DNA from: Astropecten irregularis
Taxonomy: Eukaryota; Echinodermata; Asteroidea; Paxillosida; Astropectinidae
NCBI GenBank assembly: GCA_963971285.1
Contig: OZ020255.1
Span: 13,226,931-13,290,930, forward strand
Length of the DNA: 64,000 nt
Direction of reading: 5' to 3'
Shown: one piece after another, positions 46,829-62,700 of the stretch
Layout of the letters: each line of letters starts with the position of its first letter
Numbering within the stretch: the stretch's first letter is position 1
Translations under genes and position numbers: made by a program
Notes under the pieces: generated by a model
Databases searched by the model: none
Told to the model about the DNA's origin: nothing
The model's input: only the letters and a program-made list of their open reading frames with translations

Positions 46829-49800
46829 TCAAAATAAAGAATTAGACTGCGTGCTGTCATATATAATACAAATACAGTGTAGAACGTCATAACATGATAT
46901 ATAAATCATTGCAGATTTCGATATGCAGGGCGACTTCAGATTCAAAAATTCAGATATATGATCTACACTGAAAATAAAAATACACGTGTAATTTTGTTTT
47001 TCCTGAATTTGCTCCAGAAATGAGCAGGCAGATTTCAAAGATCGTGTTCAAAATAAAGAATTAGACTGCGCATGCGTGCTGCCATATAAAATACACATAC
47101 AGTGTAACCCGGTATTACATGATATGTAAAACATTACAGATTTCGCTATGCAGGGCGACTTCGGGTTCAAAAATTCAGATATATGATCTTGACTGAAAAT
47201 AAAAAGACACGTGAAATTTTGTTTTTCCTGAATTTGCCCCAGAAATGAGCAGGCAGATTTCAAAGATCGTGTTCAAAATAAAGAATTAGACTGCGTGCTG
47301 TCATATATAATACACATTAAGTGTTGAACGTCATAACATGATTTATAAATCATTGCAGATTTCGCTATGCAGGCCGTCTTCAGGCTCAAAAATTCAGATA
47401 TATGATCTAGACTGAAAATAAAAAGACACGTGAAATTTTGTTTTCCCTGAGTTTGACCCAGAAATGAGCAGGCAGATTTCAAAGATCGTGTTCAAAATAT
47501 AGGATTGGAAAGCGCGCTGTCATATATAATACACATAAAGTGTTGAACGTCATAACATGATTTATAAATCATTGCAGATTTCGCTATGCAGGGCGACTTC
47601 GGGTTCAAAAATTCAGATATATGATCTTGACTAAAAATAAAAAGACACGTGAAATTTTGTTTTTCCTGAATTTGCCCCAGAAATGAGCAGGCATATTTAA
47701 AAGATCGTGTTCAAAATAAAGAATTAAACTGCGTGCTGTCATATATAATACACATACAGTGAAGAACGTCATAACATGATATATAAATCATTGCAGATTT
47801 CGCTATGCAGGGCGACTTCAGATTCAAAAATTCAGATATATGATCTACACTGAAAAAAAAAATACACATGTAATTTTGTTTTTCCTGAATTTGCCCCAGA
47901 AATGAGCAGGCAGATTTCAAAGATCGTGTTCAAAATAAAAAAAATAGACTGCGTGCTGCCATATATAATACAAATACAGTGTTGAACGTCATAACATGAT
48001 TTATAAATCATTGCAGATTTCGCTATGCAGGGCCACTTCGGGTTCAAAAATTCAGATATATGATCTTGACTGAAAATAAAAAGACACGTGAAATTTTTGT
48101 TTTTCCTGAATTTGCCCGAGAAATGAGCAGGCAGATTTAAAAGATCGTGTTCAAAATAAAGAATTAGACTGCGTGCTGTCATATATAATACAAATACAGT
48201 GTAGAACGTCATAACATGATATATAAATCATTGCAGATTTCGCTATGCAGGGCGACTTCAGATTCAACAATTCAGATATATGATCTTGACTGAAAATAAA
48301 AAGACACGTGAAATTTTGTTTTTCCTGAATTTGCCCCAGAAATGAGCAGGCAGATTTAAAAGATCGTGTTCAAAATAAAGAATTAGACTGCGCATGCGTG
48401 CTGCCATATATAATACACATACAGTGTAACCCGGTATTACATGATATGTAAAACATTACAGATTTCGCTATGCAGGCCGTCTTCAGGCTCAAAAATTCAG
48501 ATATATGATCTTGACTGAAAATAAAAAGACACGTGAAATTTTGTTTTTCCTGAATTTGCCCCAGAAATGAGCAGGCAGATTTAAAAGATCGTGTTCAAAA
48601 TAAAGAATTAGACTGCGTGCTGTCATATATAATACAAATACAGTGTAGAACGTCATAACATGATATATAAATCATTGCAGATTTCGATATGCAGGGCGAC
48701 TTCAGATTCAAAAATTCAGATATATGATCTACACTGAAAATAAAAATACACGTGTAATTTTGTTTTTCCTGAATTTGCTCCAGAAATGAGCAGGCAGATT
48801 TCAAAGATCGTGTTCAAAATAAAGAATTAGACTGCGCATGCGTGCTGCCATATAAAATACACATACAGTGTAACCCGGTATTACATGATATGTAAAACAT
48901 TACAGATTTCGCTATGCAGGGCGACTTCGGGTTCAAAAATTCAGATATATGATCTTGACTGAAAATAAAAAGACACGTGAAATTTTGTTTTTCCTGAATT
49001 TGCCCCAGAAATGAGCAGGCAGATTTCAAAGATCGTGTTCAAAATAAAGAATTAGACTGCGTGCTGTCATATATAATACACATTAAGTGTTGAACGTCAT
49101 AACATGATTTATAAATCATTGCAGATTTCGCTATGCAGGCCGTCTTCAGGCTCAAAAATTCAGATATATGATCTAGACTGAAAATAAAAAGACACGTGAA
49201 ATTTTGTTTTCCCTGAGTTTGACCCAGAAATGAGCAGGCAGATTTCAAAGATCGTGTTCAAAATATAGGATTGGAAAGCGCGCTGTCATATATAATACAC
49301 ATAAAGTGTTGAACGTCATAACATGATTTATAAATCATTGCAGATTTCGCTATGCAGGGCGACTTCGGGTTCAAAAATTCAGATATATGATCTTGACTAA
49401 AAATAAAAAGACACGTGAAATTTTGTTTTTCCTGAATTTGCCCCAGAAATGAGCAGGCATATTTAAAAGATCGTGTTCAAAATAAAGAATTAAACTGCGT
49501 GCTGTCATATATAATACACATACAGTGAAGAACGTCATAACATGATATATAAATCATTGCAGATTTCGCTATGCAGGGCGACTTCAGATTCAAAAATTCA
49601 GATATATGATCTACACTGAAAAAAAAAATACACATGTAATTTTGTTTTTCCTGAATTTGCCCGAGAAATGAGCAGGCAGATTTCAAAGATCGTGTTCAAA
49701 ATAAAGAATTAGACTGCGCATGCGTGCTGCCATATATAATACACATACAGTATAACCCGGTATTACATGATATGTAAAACATGACAGATTTCGCTATGCA

Positions 49801-52800
49801 GGTCGTCTTCAGGCTCAACAATTCAGATATATGATCTAGACTGAAAATAAAAAGACACGTGAAATTTTGTTTTCCCTGAGTTTGACCCAGAAATGAGCAG
49901 GCAGATTTCAAAGATCGTGTTCAAAATATAGGATTGGAAAGCGCGCTGTCATATATAATACACATAAAGTGTTGAACGTCATAACATGATTTATAAATCA
50001 TTGCAGATTTCGCTATGCAGGGCCACTTCGGGTTCAAAAATTCAGATATATGATCTTGACTGAAAATAAAAAGACACGTGAAATTTTTGTTTTTCCTGAA
50101 TTTGCCCGAGAAATGAGCAGGCAGATTTAAAAGATCGTGTTCAAAATAAAGAATTAGACTGCGTGCTGTCATATATAATACAAATACAGTGTAGAACGTC
50201 ATAACATGATATATAAATCATTGCAGATTTCGCTATGCAGGGCGACTTCAGATTCAACAATTCAGATATATGATCTTGACTGAAAATAAAAAGACACGTG
50301 AAATTTTGTTTTTCCTGAATTTGCCCCAGAAATGAGCAGGCAGATTTAAAAGATCGTGTTCAAAATAAAGAATTAGACTGCGCATGCGTGCTGCCATATA
50401 TAATACACATACAGTGTAACCCGGTATTACATGATATGTAAAACATTACAGATTTCGCTATGCAGGCCGTCTTCAGGCTCAAAAATTCAGATATATGATC
50501 TTGACTGAAAATAAAAAGACACGTGAAATTTTGTTTTTCCTGAATTTGCCCCAGAAATGAGCAGGCAGATTTAAAAGATCGTGTTCAAAATAAAGAATTA
50601 GACTGCGTGCTGTCATATATAATACAAATACAGTGTAGAACGTCATAACATGATATATAAATCATTGCAGATTTCGATATGCAGGGCGACTTCAGATTCA
50701 AAAATTCAGATATATGATCTACACTGAAAATAAAAATACACGTGTAATTTTGTTTTTCCTGAATTTGCTCCAGAAATGAGCAGGCAGATTTCAAAGATCG
50801 TGTTCAAAATAAAGAATTAGACTGCGCATGCGTGCTGCCATATAAAATACACATACAGTGTAACCCGGTATTACATGATATGTAAAACATTACAGATTTC
50901 GCTATGCAGGGCGACTTCGGGTTCAAAAATTCAGATATATGATCTTGACTGAAAATAAAAAGACACGTGAAATTTTGTTTTTCCTGAATTTGCCCCAGAA
51001 ATGAGCAGGCAGATTTCAAAGATCGTGTTCAAAATAAAGAATTAGACTGCGTGCTGTCATATATAATACACATTAAGTGTTGAACGTCATAACATGATTT
51101 ATAAATCATTGCAGATTTCGCTATGCAGGCCGTCTTCAGGCTCAAAAATTCAGATATATGATCTAGACTGAAAATAAAAAGACACGTGAAATTTTGTTTT
51201 CCCTGAGTTTGACCCAGAAATGAGCAGGCAGATTTCAAAGATCGTGTTCAAAATATAGGATTGGAAAGCGCGCTGTCATATATAATACACATAAAGTGTT
51301 GAACGTCATAACATGATTTATAAATCATTGCAGATTTCGCTATGCAGGGCGACTTCGGGTTCAAAAATTCAGATATATGATCTTGACTAAAAATAAAAAG
51401 ACACGTGAAATTTTGTTTTTCCTGAATTTGCCCCAGAAATGAGCAGGCATATTTAAAAGATCGTGTTCAAAATAAAGAATTAAACTGCGTGCTGTCATAT
51501 ATAATACACATACAGTGAAGAACGTCATAACATGATATATAAATCATTGCAGATTTCGCTATGCAGGGCGACTTCAGATTCAAAAATTCAGATATATGAT
51601 CTACACTGAAAAAAAAAATACACATGTAATTTTGTTTTTCCTGAATTTGCCCGAGAAATGAGCAGGCAGATTTCAAAGATCGTGTTCAAAATAAAGAATT
51701 AGACTGCGCATGCGTGCTGCCATATATAATACACATACAGTATAACCCGGTATTACATGATATGTAAAACATGACAGATTTCGCTATGCAGGTCGTCTTC
51801 AGGCTCAACAATTCAGATATATGATCTAGACTGAAAATAAAAAGACACGTGAAATTTTGTTTTCCCTGAGTTTGACCCAGAAATGAGCAGGCAGATTTCA
51901 AAGATCGTGTTCAAAATATAGGATTGGAAAGCGCGCTGTCATATATAATACACATAAAGTGTTGAACGTCATAACATGATTTATAAATCATTGCAGATTT
52001 CGCTATGCAGGGCGACTTCGGGTTCAACAATTCAGATGTATGATCTTGACTGAAAATAAAAAGACACGTGAAATTTTGTTTTTCCTGAATTTGCCCCAGA
52101 AATGAGCAGGCAGATTTAAAAGATCGTGTTCAAAATAAAGAATTAGATTGCGCATGCGTGCTGCCATATATAATACACATACAGTGTAACCCGGTATTAC
52201 GTGATATGTAAAACATTACAGATTTCGCTATGCAGGCCGTCTTCAGGCTCAAAATTTCAGATATATGATCTACACTGAAAATAAAAAGACACGTGAAATT
52301 TTGTTTTCCCTGAGTTTGACCCAGAAATGAGCAGGCAGATTTAAAAGATCGTGTTCAAAATAAAGAATTAGACTGCGTGCTGTCATATATAATACACATA
52401 CAGTGAAGAACGTCATAACATGATATATAAATCATTGCAGATTTCGCTATGCAGGGCGACTTCGGGTTCAAATATTCAGATATATGATCTTGACTGAAAA
52501 TAAAAAGACACGTGAAATTTTTGTTTTTCCTGAATTTGCCCGAGAAATGAGCAGGCAGATTTAAAAGATCGTGTTCAAAATAAAGAATTAGACTGCGTGC
52601 TGTCATATATAATACAAATACAGTGTAGAACGTCATAACATGATATATAAATCATTGCAGATTTCGCTATGCAGGGCGACTTCAGATTCAACAATTCAGA
52701 TATATGATCTTGACTGAAAATAAAAAGACACGTGAAATTTTGTTTTTCCTGAATTTGCCCCAGAAATGAGCAGGCAGATTTAAAAGATCGTGTTCAAAAT

Positions 52801-52900
52801 AAAGAATTAGACTGCGCATGCGTGCTGCCATATATAATACACATACAGTGTAACCCGGTATTACATGATATGTAAAACATTACAGATTTCGCTATGCAGG
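46829..52900. repeat. Higher-order blocks with 1766- and 1990-bp offsets
   Basis: Successive blocks starting at 46829, 48595 and 50585 share the same ordered series of monomer variants (GATTTCGATATGC unit, 225-bp unit with GCCATATAAAATAC, unit with CACATTAAGTGTTG, unit with the AAAAAAAAATACACATG variant). Block lengths are 1766 bp and then 1990 bp, differing by one 225-bp monomer. Confidence 0.85.
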
Positions 52901-55900
52901 CCGTCTTCAGGCTCAAAAATTCAGATATATGATCTTGACTGAAAATAAAAAGACACGTGAAATTTTGTTTTTCCTGAATTTGCCCCAGAAATGAGCAGGC
53001 AGATTTAAAAGATCGTGTTCAAAATAAAGAATTAGACTGCGTGCTGTCATATATAATACAAATACAGTGTAGAACGTCATAACATGATATATAAATCATT
53101 GCAGATTTCGATATGCAGGGCGACTTCAGATTCAAAAATTCAGATATATGATCTACACTGAAAATAAAAATACACGTGTAATTTTGTTTTTCCTGAATTT
53201 GCTCCAGAAATGAGCAGGCAGATTTCAAAGATCGTGTTCAAAATAAAGAATTAGACTGCGCATGCGTGCTGCCATATAAAATACACATACAGTGTAACCC
53301 GGTATTACATGATATGTAAAACATTACAGATTTCGCTATGCAGGGCGACTTCGGGTTCAAAAATTCAGATATATGATCTTGACTGAAAATAAAAAGACAC
53401 GTGAAATTTTGTTTTTCCTGAATTTGCCCCAGAAATGAGCAGGCAGATTTCAAAGATCGTGTTCAAAATAAAGAATTAGACTGCGTGCTGTCATATATAA
53501 TACACATTAAGTGTTGAACGTCATAACATGATTTATAAATCATTGCAGATTTCGCTATGCAGGCCGTCTTCAGGCTCAAAAATTCAGATATATGATCTAG
53601 ACTGAAAATAAAAAGACACGTGAAATTTTGTTTTCCCTGAGTTTGACCCAGAAATGAGCAGGCAGATTTCAAAGATCGTGTTCAAAATATAGGATTGGAA
53701 AGCGCGCTGTCATATATAATACACATAAAGTGTTGAACGTCATAACATGATTTATAAATCATTGCAGATTTCGCTATGCAGGGCGACTTCGGGTTCAAAA
53801 ATTCAGATATATGATCTTGACTAAAAATAAAAAGACACGTGAAATTTTGTTTTTCCTGAATTTGCCCCAGAAATGAGCAGGCATATTTAAAAGATCGTGT
53901 TCAAAATAAAGAATTAAACTGCGTGCTGTCATATATAATACACATACAGTGAAGAACGTCATAACATGATATATAAATCATTGCAGATTTCGCTATGCAG
54001 GGCGACTTCAGATTCAAAAATTCAGATATATGATCTACACTGAAAAAAAAAATACACATGTAATTTTGTTTTTCCTGAATTTGCCCGAGAAATGAGCAGG
54101 CAGATTTCAAAGATCGTGTTCAAAATAAAGAATTAGACTGCGCATGCGTGCTGCCATATATAATACACATACAGTATAACCCGGTATTACATGATATGTA
54201 AAACATGACAGATTTCGCTATGCAGGTCGTCTTCAGGCTCAACAATTCAGATATATGATCTAGACTGAAAATAAAAAGACACGTGAAATTTTGTTTTCCC
54301 TGAGTTTGACCCAGAAATGAGCAGGCAGATTTCAAAGATCGTGTTCAAAATATAGGATTGGAAAGCGCGCTGTCATATATAATACACATAAAGTGTTGAA
54401 CGTCATAACATGATTTATAAATCATTGCAGATTTCGCTATGCAGGGCGACTTCGGGTTCAACAATTCAGATGTATGATCTTGACTGAAAATAAAAAGACA
54501 CGTGAAATTTTGTTTTTCCTGAATTTGCCCCAGAAATGAGCAGGCAGATTTAAAAGATCGTGTTCAAAATAAAGAATTAGATTGCGCATGCGTGCTGCCA
54601 TATATAATACACATACAGTGTAACCCGGTATTACGTGATATGTAAAACATTACAGATTTCGCTATGCAGGCCGTCTTCAGGCTCAAAATTTCAGATATAT
54701 GATCTACACTGAAAATAAAAAGACACGTGAAATTTTGTTTTCCCTGAGTTTGACCCAGAAATGAGCAGGCAGATTTAAAAGATCGTGTTCAAAATAAAGA
54801 ATTAGACTGCGTGCTGTCATATATAATACACATACAGTGAAGAACGTCATAACATGATATATAAATCATTGCAGATTTCGCTATGCAGGGCGACTTCGGG
54901 TTCAAATATTCAGATATATGATCTTGACTGAAAATAAAAAGACACGTGAAATTTTTGTTTTTCCTGAATTTGCCCGAGAAATGAGCAGGCAGATTTAAAA
55001 GATCGTGTTCAAAATAAAGAATTAGACTGCGTGCTGTCATATATAATACAAATACAGTGTAGAACGTCATAACATGATATATAAATCATTGCAGATTTCG
55101 CTATGCAGGGCGACTTCAGATTCAACAATTCAGATATATGATCTTGACTGAAAATAAAAAGACACGTGAAATTTTGTTTTTCCTGAATTTGCCCCAGAAA
55201 TGAGCAGGCAGATTTAAAAGATCGTGTTCAAAATAAAGAATTAGACTGCGCATGCGTGCTGCCATATATAATACACATACAGTGTAACCCGGTATTACAT
55301 GATATGTAAAACATTACAGATTTCGCTATGCAGGCCGTCTTCAGGCTCAAAAATTCAGATATATGATCTTGACTGAAAATAAAAAGACACGTGAAATTTT
55401 GTTTTTCCTGAATTTGCCCCAGAAATGAGCAGGCAGATTTAAAAGATCGTGTTCAAAATAAAGAATTAGACTGCGTGCTGTCATATATAATACAAATACA
55501 GTGTAGAACGTCATAACATGATATATAAATCATTGCAGATTTCGATATGCAGGGCGACTTCAGATTCAAAAATTCAGATATATGATCTACACTGAAAATA
55601 AAAATACACGTGTAATTTTGTTTTTCCTGAATTTGCTCCAGAAATGAGCAGGCAGATTTCAAAGATCGTGTTCAAAATAAAGAATTAGACTGCGCATGCG
55701 TGCTGCCATATAAAATACACATACAGTGTAACCCGGTATTACATGATATGTAAAACATTACAGATTTCGCTATGCAGGGCGACTTCGGGTTCAAAAATTC
55801 AGATATATGATCTTGACTGAAAATAAAAAGACACGTGAAATTTTGTTTTTCCTGAATTTGCCCCAGAAATGAGCAGGCAGATTTCAAAGATCGTGTTCAA

Positions 55901-58900
55901 AATAAAGAATTAGACTGCGTGCTGTCATATATAATACACATTAAGTGTTGAACGTCATAACATGATTTATAAATCATTGCAGATTTCGCTATGCAGGCCG
56001 TCTTCAGGCTCAAAAATTCAGATATATGATCTAGACTGAAAATAAAAAGACACGTGAAATTTTGTTTTCCCTGAGTTTGACCCAGAAATGAGCAGGCAGA
56101 TTTCAAAGATCGTGTTCAAAATATAGGATTGGAAAGCGCGCTGTCATATATAATACACATAAAGTGTTGAACGTCATAACATGATTTATAAATCATTGCA
56201 GATTTCGCTATGCAGGGCGACTTCGGGTTCAAAAATTCAGATATATGATCTTGACTAAAAATAAAAAGACACGTGAAATTTTGTTTTTCCTGAATTTGCC
56301 CCAGAAATGAGCAGGCATATTTAAAAGATCGTGTTCAAAATAAAGAATTAAACTGCGTGCTGTCATATATAATACACATACAGTGAAGAACGTCATAACA
56401 TGATATATAAATCATTGCAGATTTCGCTATGCAGGGCGACTTCAGATTCAAAAATTCAGATATATGATCTACACTGAAAAAAAAAATACACATGTAATTT
56501 TGTTTTTCCTGAATTTGCCCGAGAAATGAGCAGGCAGATTTCAAAGATCGTGTTCAAAATGTAGAATTAGACTGCGCATGCGTGCTGCCATATATAATAC
56601 ACATACAGTATAACCCGGTATTACATGATATGTAAAACATGACAGATTTCGCTATGCAGGTCGTCTTCAAGCTCAACAATTCAGATATATGATCTAGACT
56701 GAAAATAAAAAGACACGTGAAATTTTGTTTTCCCTGAGTTTGACCCAGAAATGAGCAGGCAGATTTCAAAGATCGTGTTCAAAATATAGGATTGGAAAGC
56801 GCGCTGTCATATATAATACACATAAAGTGTTGAACGTCATAACATGATTTATAAATCATTGCAGATTTCGCTATGCAGGGCGACTTCGGGTTCAACAATT
56901 CAGATGTATGATCTTGACTGAAAATAAAAAGACACGTGAAATTTTGTTTTTCCTGAATTTGCCCCAGAAATGAGCAGGCAGATTTAAAAGATCGTGTTCA
57001 AAATAAAGAATTAGATTGCGCATGCGTGCTGCCATATATAATACACATACAGTGTAACCCGGTATTACGTGATATGTAAAACATTACAGATTTCGCTATG
57101 CAGGCCGTCTTCAGGCTCAAAATTTCAGATATATGATCTACACTGAAAATAAAAAGACACGTGAAATTTTTGTTTTCCCTGAGTTTGACCCAGAAATGAG
57201 CAGGCAGATTTAAAAGATCGTGTTCAAAATAAAGAATTAGACTGCGTGCTGTCATATATAATACACATACAGTGAAGAACGTCATAACATGATATATAAA
57301 TCATTGCAGATTTCGCTATGCAGGGCGACTTCGGGTTCAAATATTCAGATATATGATCTAGACTGAAAATAAAAAGACACGTGAAATTTTGTTTTTCCTG
57401 AATTTGCCCCAGAAATGAGCAGGCAGATTTCAAAGATCGTGTTCAAAATAAAGAATTAGACTGCGCATGCGTGCTGCCATATATAATACACATACAGTGT
57501 AACCCGGTATTACATGATATGTAAAACATTACAGATTTCGCTATGCAGGCCGTCTTCAGGCTCAAAAATTCAGATATATGATCTTGACTGAAAATAAAAA
57601 GACACGTGAAATTTTGTTTTTCCTGAATTTGCCCCAGAAATGAGCAGGCAGATTTAAAAGATCGTGTTCAAAATAAAGAATTAGACTGCGTGCTGTCATA
57701 TATAATACAAATACAGTGTAGAACGTCATAACATGATATATAAATCATTGCAGATTTCGATATGCAGGGCGACTTCAGATTCAAAAATTCAGATATATGA
57801 TCTACACTGAAAATAAAAATACACGTGTAATTTTGTTTTTCCTGAATTTGCTCCAGAAATGAGCAGGCAGATTTCAAAGATCGTGTTCAAAATAAAGAAT
57901 TAGACTGCGCATGCGTGCTGCCATATAAAATACACATACAGTGTAACCCGGTATTACATGATATGTAAAACATTACAGATTTCGCTATGCAGGGCGACTT
58001 CGGGTTCAAAAATTCAGATATATGATCTTGACTGAAAATAAAAAGACACGTGAAATTTTGTTTTTCCTGAATTTGCCCCAGAAATGAGCAGGCAGATTTC
58101 AAAGATCGTGTTCAAAATAAAGAATTAGACTGCGTGCTGTCATATATAATACACATTAAGTGTTGAACGTCATAACATGATTTATAAATCATTGCAGATT
58201 TCGCTATGCAGGCCGTCTTCAGGCTCAAAAATTCAGATATATGATCTAGACTGAAAATAAAAAGACACGTGAAATTTTGTTTTCCCTGAGTTTGACCCAG
58301 AAATGAGCAGGCAGATTTCAAAGATCGTGTTCAAAATATAGGATTGGAAAGCGCGCTGTCATATATAATACACATAAAGTGTTGAACGTCATAACATGAT
58401 TTATAAATCATTGCAGATTTCGCTATGCAGGGCGACTTCGGGTTCAAAAATTCAGATATATGATCTTGACTAAAAATAAAAAGACACGTGAAATTTTGTT
58501 TTTCCTGAATTTGCCCCAGAAATGAGCAGGCATATTTAAAAGATCGTGTTCAAAATAAAGAATTAAACTGCGTGCTGTCATATATAATACACATACAGTG
58601 AAGAACGTCATAACATGATATATAAATCATTGCAGATTTCGCTATGCAGGGCGACTTCAGATTCAAAAATTCAGATATATGATCTACACTGAAAAAAAAA
58701 ATACACATGTAATTTTGTTTTTCCTGAATTTGCCCGAGAAATGAGCAGGCAGATTTCAAAGATCGTGTTCAAAATAAAGAATTAGACTGCGCATGCGTGC
58801 TGCCATATATAATACACATACAGTATAACCCGGTATTACATGATATGTAAAACATGACAGATTTCGCTATGCAGGTCGTCTTCAGGCTCAACAATTCAGA

Positions 58901-59700
58901 TATATGATCTAGACTGAAAATAAAAAGACACGTGAAATTTTGTTTTCCCTGAGTTTGACCCAGAAATGAGCAGGCAGATTTCAAAGATCGTGTTCAAAAT
59001 ATAGGATTGGAAAGCGCGCTGTCATATATAATACACATAAAGTGTTGAACGTCATAACATGATTTATAAATCATTGCAGATTTCGCTATGCAGGGCGACT
59101 TCGGGTTCAACAATTCAGATGTATGATCTTGACTGAAAATAAAAAGACACGTGAAATTTTGTTTTTCCTGAATTTGCCCCAGAAATGAGCAGGCAGATTT
59201 AAAAGATCGTGTTCAAAATAAAGAATTAGATTGCGCATGCGTGCTGCCATATATAATACACATACAGTGTAACCCGGTATTACGTGATATGTAAAACATT
59301 ACAGATTTCGCTATGCAGGCCGTCTTCAGGCTCAAAATTTCAGATATATGATCTACACTGAAAATAAAAAGACACGTGAAATTTTGTTTTCCCTGAGTTT
59401 GACCCAGAAATGAGCAGGCAGATTTAAAAGATCGTGTTCAAAATAAAGAATTAGACTGCGTGCTGTCATATATAATACACATACAGTGAAGAACGTCATA
59501 ACATGATATATAAATCATTGCAGATTTCGCTATGCAGGGCGACTTCGGGTTCAAATATTCAGATATATGATCTTGACTGAAAATAAAAAGACACGTGAAA
59601 TTTTGTTTTTCCTGAATTTGCCCCAGAAATGAGCAGGCAGATTTCAAAGATCGTGTTCAAAATAAAGAATTAGACTGCGCATGCGTGCTGCCATATATAA
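50585..59700. repeat. Higher-order blocks with 2434-, 2434- and 2215-bp offsets
   Basis: The private variant GATGTATGATCTTG marks one monomer per block at 52035, 54469, 56903 and 59118, spaced 2434, 2434 and 2215 bp. The last interval is shorter by one 219-bp monomer. Flanking monomers are nearly identical between blocks. Confidence 0.88.
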
Positions 59701-62700
59701 TACACATACAGTATAACCCGGTATTACATGATATGTAAAACATGACAGATTTCGCTATGCAGGTCATCTTCAGGCTCAACAATTCAGATATATGATCTAG
59801 ACTGAAAATAAAAAGACACGTGAAATTTTGTTTTCCCTGAGTTTGACCCAGAAATGAGCAGGCAGATTTCAAAGATCGTGTTCAAAATATAGGATTGGAA
59901 AGCGCGCTGTCATATATAATACACAGAAAGTGTTGAACGTCATAACATGATTGATAAATCATTGCAGATTTCGCTATGCAGGGCGACTTCGGGTTCAAAA
60001 ATTCAGATATATGATCTTGACTGAAAATAAAAAGACACGTGAAATTTGGTTTTTCCTGAATTTGCCCCAGAAATGAGCAGGCAGATTTCAAAGATCGTGT
60101 TCAAAATAAAAAAATAGACTGCGTGCTGCCATATATAATACAAATACAGTGTAGAACGTCATAACATGATATATAAATCATTGCAGATTTCGCTATGCAG
60201 GGCGACTTCGGGTTCAAAAATTCAGATATATGATCTTGACTGAAAATAAAAAGACACGTGAAATTTTGTTTTTCCTGAATTTGCCCCAGAAATGAGCAGG
60301 CAGATTTCAAAGATCGTGTTCAAAATAAAAAAATAGACTGCGTGCTGCCATATATAATACAAATACAGTGTTGAACGTCATAACATGATTTATAAATCAT
60401 TGCAGATTTCGCTATGCAGGGCGACTTCGGGTTCAAAAATTCAGATATATGATCTTGACTGAAAATAAAAAGACACGTGAAATTTTGTTTTTCCTGAATT
60501 TGCCCGAGAAATGAGCAGGCAGATTTAAAAGATCGTGTTCAAAATAAAGAATTAGACTGCGTGCTGTCATATATAATACAAATACAGTGTAGAACGTCAT
60601 AACATGATATATAAATCATTGCAGATTTCGCTATGCAGAGCGACTTCAGATTCAACAATTCAGATATATGATCTTGACTGAAAATAAAAAGACACGTGAA
60701 ATTTTGTTTTTCCTGAATTTGCCCCAGAAATGAGCAGGCAGATTTAAAAGATCGTGTTCAAAATAAAGAATTAGACTGCGCATGCGTGCTGCCATATATA
60801 ATACACATACAGTGTAACCCGGTATTACATGATATGTAAAACATTACAGATTTCGCTATGCAGGCCGTCTTCAGGCTCAAAAATTCAGATATATGATCTT
60901 GACTGAAAATAAAAAGACACGTGAAATTTTGTTTTTCCTGAATTTGCCCCAGAAATGAGCAGGCAGATTTAAAAGATCGTGTTCAAAATAAAGAATTAGA
61001 CTGCGTGCTGTCATATATAATACAAATACAGTGTAGAACGTCATAACATGATATATAAATCATTGCAGATTTCGCTATGCAGGGCGACTTCAGATTCAAA
61101 AATTCAGATATATGATCTACACTGAAAATAAAAATACACGTGTAATTTTGTTTTTCCTGAATTTGCTCCAGAAATGAGCAGGCAGATTTCAAAGATCGTG
61201 TTCAAAATAAAGAATTAGACTGCGCATGCGTGCTGCCATATAAAATACACATACAGTGTAACCCGGTATTACGTGATATGTAAAACATTACAGATTTCGC
61301 TATGCAGGCGGTCTTCAGGCGCAAAATTTCAGATATATGATCTACACTGAAAATAAAAAGACACGTGAAATTTTGTTTTCCCTGAGTTTGACCCAGAAAT
61401 GAGCAGGCAGATTTCAAAGATCGTGTTCAAAATATAGGATTGGAAAGCGCGCTGTCATATATAATACACATAAAGTGTTGAACGTCATAACATGATTTAT
61501 AAATCATTGCAGATTTCGCTATGCAGGGCGACTTCGGGTTCAAAAATTCAGATATATGATCTTGACTAAAAATAAAAAGACACGTGAAATTTTGTTTTTC
61601 CTGAATTTGCCCCAGAAATGAGCAGGCATATTTAAAAGATCGTGTTCAAAATAAAGAATTAGACTGCGTGCTGTCATATATAATACAAATACAGTGTAGA
61701 ACGTCATAACATGATATATAAATCATTGCAGATTTCGCTATGCAGGGCGACTTCAGATTCAAAAATTCAGATATATGATCTACACTGAAAATAAAAATAC
61801 ACGTGTAATTTTGTTTTTCCTGAATTTGCCCCAGAAATGAGCAGGCAGATTTCAAAGATCGTGTTCAAAATAAAGAATTAGACTGCGCATGCGTGCTGCC
61901 ATATATAATACACATACAGTGTAACCCGGTATTACATGATATGTAAAACATTACAGATTTCGCTATGCAGGCCGTCTTCAGGCTCAAAATTTCAGATATA
62001 TGATCTACACTGAAAATAAAAAGACACGTGAAATTTTGTTTTCCCTGAGTTTGACCCAGAAATGAGCAGGCAGATTTCAAAGATCGTGTTCAAAATATAG
62101 GATTGGAAAGCGCGCTGTCATATATAATACACAGAAAGTGTTGAACGTCATAACATGATATATAAATCATTGCAGATTTCGCTATGCAGGGCGACTTCGG
62201 GTTCAAAAATTCAGATATATGATCTTGACTGAAAATAAAAAGACACGTGAAATGTTGTTTTTCCTGAATTTGCCCCAGAAATGAGCAGGCAGATTTCAAA
62301 GATCGTGTTCAAAATAAAAAAATAGACTGCGTGCTGCCATATATAATACAAATACAGTGTTGAACGTCATAACATGATTTATAAATCATTGCAGATTTCG
62401 CTATGCAGGGCGACTTCGGGTTCAAAAATTCAGATATATGATCTTGACTGAAAATAAAAAGACACGTGAAATTTTGTTTTTCCTGAATTTGCCCGAGAAA
62501 TGAGCAGGCAGATTTAAAAGATCGTGTTCAAAATAAAGAATTAGACTGCGTGCTGTCATATATAATACAAATACAGTGTAGAACGTCATAACATGATAAA
62601 TAAATCATTGCAGATTTCGCTATGCAGGGCGACTTCAGATTCAACAATTCAGATATATGATCTTGACTGAAAATAAAAAGACACGTGAAATTTTGTTTTT

